DNA from: Ruminococcus difficilis
GTDB taxonomy: Bacteria > Bacillota_A > Clostridia > Oscillospirales > Acutalibacteraceae
Assembly (NCBI RefSeq): GCF_016680995.1
Contig: NZ_JAEQMG010000020.1
Span: 1 to 14,114 of the forward strand
Length of the DNA: 14,114 nt
Direction: 5' to 3'
Shown: in pieces, positions 13,876-14,114 of the stretch
Layout: each line of letters opens with the position of its first letter
How positions within the stretch are numbered: position 1 is the stretch's first letter
The notes under the pieces: model-generated
What the model saw: only the letters and a program-made list of their open reading frames with translations
Database searches by the model: none
What the model was told of the DNA's origin: nothing
Program-made: the position numbers and the translations under genes

Positions 13876-14114
13876 ATGCAGTATAATTATATCAACTCTA
13901 TCAATAAAAATCAATATGATTCTGGATTTTTCATACATATTGTATATTCCAATAGTTTTATTGAAAAAGCTGCTCCACTATCACTCCAATATCTTAAGAC
14001 TATACTCTCCGAGCTTAATATTTGTATTGACGATGCCGATGTGATGTTCCAGACTGAAAATGATGATGGAATCCCTTGTATCGCGCGCATACAGAGGTGC
14101 GTAACCGCTCTTTT
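13876..14114 (+). CDS. Tentative partial reading frame, runs off the right edge
   Basis: An open frame of 79 codons from ATG 13876 to the window end (MQYNYINSINKNQYDSGFF, later QYLKTILSELNICIDDADVM and QTENDDGIPCIARIQR). The composition is that of a soluble protein. There is no clear ribosome site and the start lies inside the divergent GTPase promoter, so the true start may differ or the frame may be a 5'-truncated fragment. I do not recognise it. Confidence 0.35.
   Translation, partial: MQYNYINSINKNQYDSGFFIHIVYSNSFIEKAAPLSLQYLKTILSELNICIDDADVMFQTENDDGIPCIARIQRCVTAL
13886..13914 (-). promoter_or_regulatory. Promoter of the dynamin-like gene
   Basis: On the minus strand TTGATT (13914-13909), a 17-bp spacer and consensus TATAAT (13891-13886), about 57 bp before the start codon. 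Confidence 0.75.

Overview
The window looks like a chromosome segment of a gut Bacillota bacterium of the Ruminococcus/Oscillospiraceae type. This is inferred from the style of the genes (long secreted proteins with fibronectin-III-like repeats ending in YTYTVRC-type strands, BspA-type leucine-rich repeats, GxW-type lipoproteins), AGGAGG-type ribosome binding sites and AT-rich intergenic DNA. No rRNA or marker gene is present to fix the species.

Left third (1-5340): a graveyard of mobile DNA. It starts with the 5' part of a tyrosine recombinase (1-551, minus strand) and a regulatory stretch with hairpins and short repeats. Next is a tRNA-Trp gene with a good promoter, cut exactly at the 3' edge of its anticodon loop (1083-1120). 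A minus-strand cassette follows: the 3' remnant of a HerA-type ATPase gene, an HNH-superfamily polymorphic toxin, and a small probable immunity gene. The toxin start overlaps the ATPase stop (TAATG), and the immunity start overlaps the toxin stop (ATGCGTAA). The ATPase remnant is joined head-to-head to a conjugative relaxase that has also lost its 5' end. The relaxase tail is overlapped for about 430 bp by a second frame encoding a coiled-coil protein. Then come an IS21-family end with a truncated istA, apparently inserted in an IS3-family transposase, and the IS3 tail.

Middle (5340-11410): two large tandem plus-strand genes for secreted proteins (865 and 1053 aa). They share a colinear C-terminal two thirds: five fibronectin-III-like repeats of exactly 91 residues plus a terminal domain with a DxDxDG motif. 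Their N-terminal domains are unrelated, one of unknown type and one a BspA-type leucine-rich repeat domain. Nucleotide identity between them is patchy, as expected from gene conversion. A strong bidirectional terminator closes the pair.

Right (11410-14114): a minus-strand lipoprotein whose N-terminal domain seems related to that of the first large protein. Next is a dynamin-like GTPase gene with a good promoter, broken by a one-base frameshift and truncated at its 3' end onto the tail of another gene. A tentative partial plus-strand reading frame runs off the window.

The genes do not form one pathway. The intact genes are probably the two surface proteins, the lipoprotein, the immunity protein and the toxin, with the toxin's expression in doubt because its upstream gene has lost its start. 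The rest is decayed mobile or defence-type DNA.
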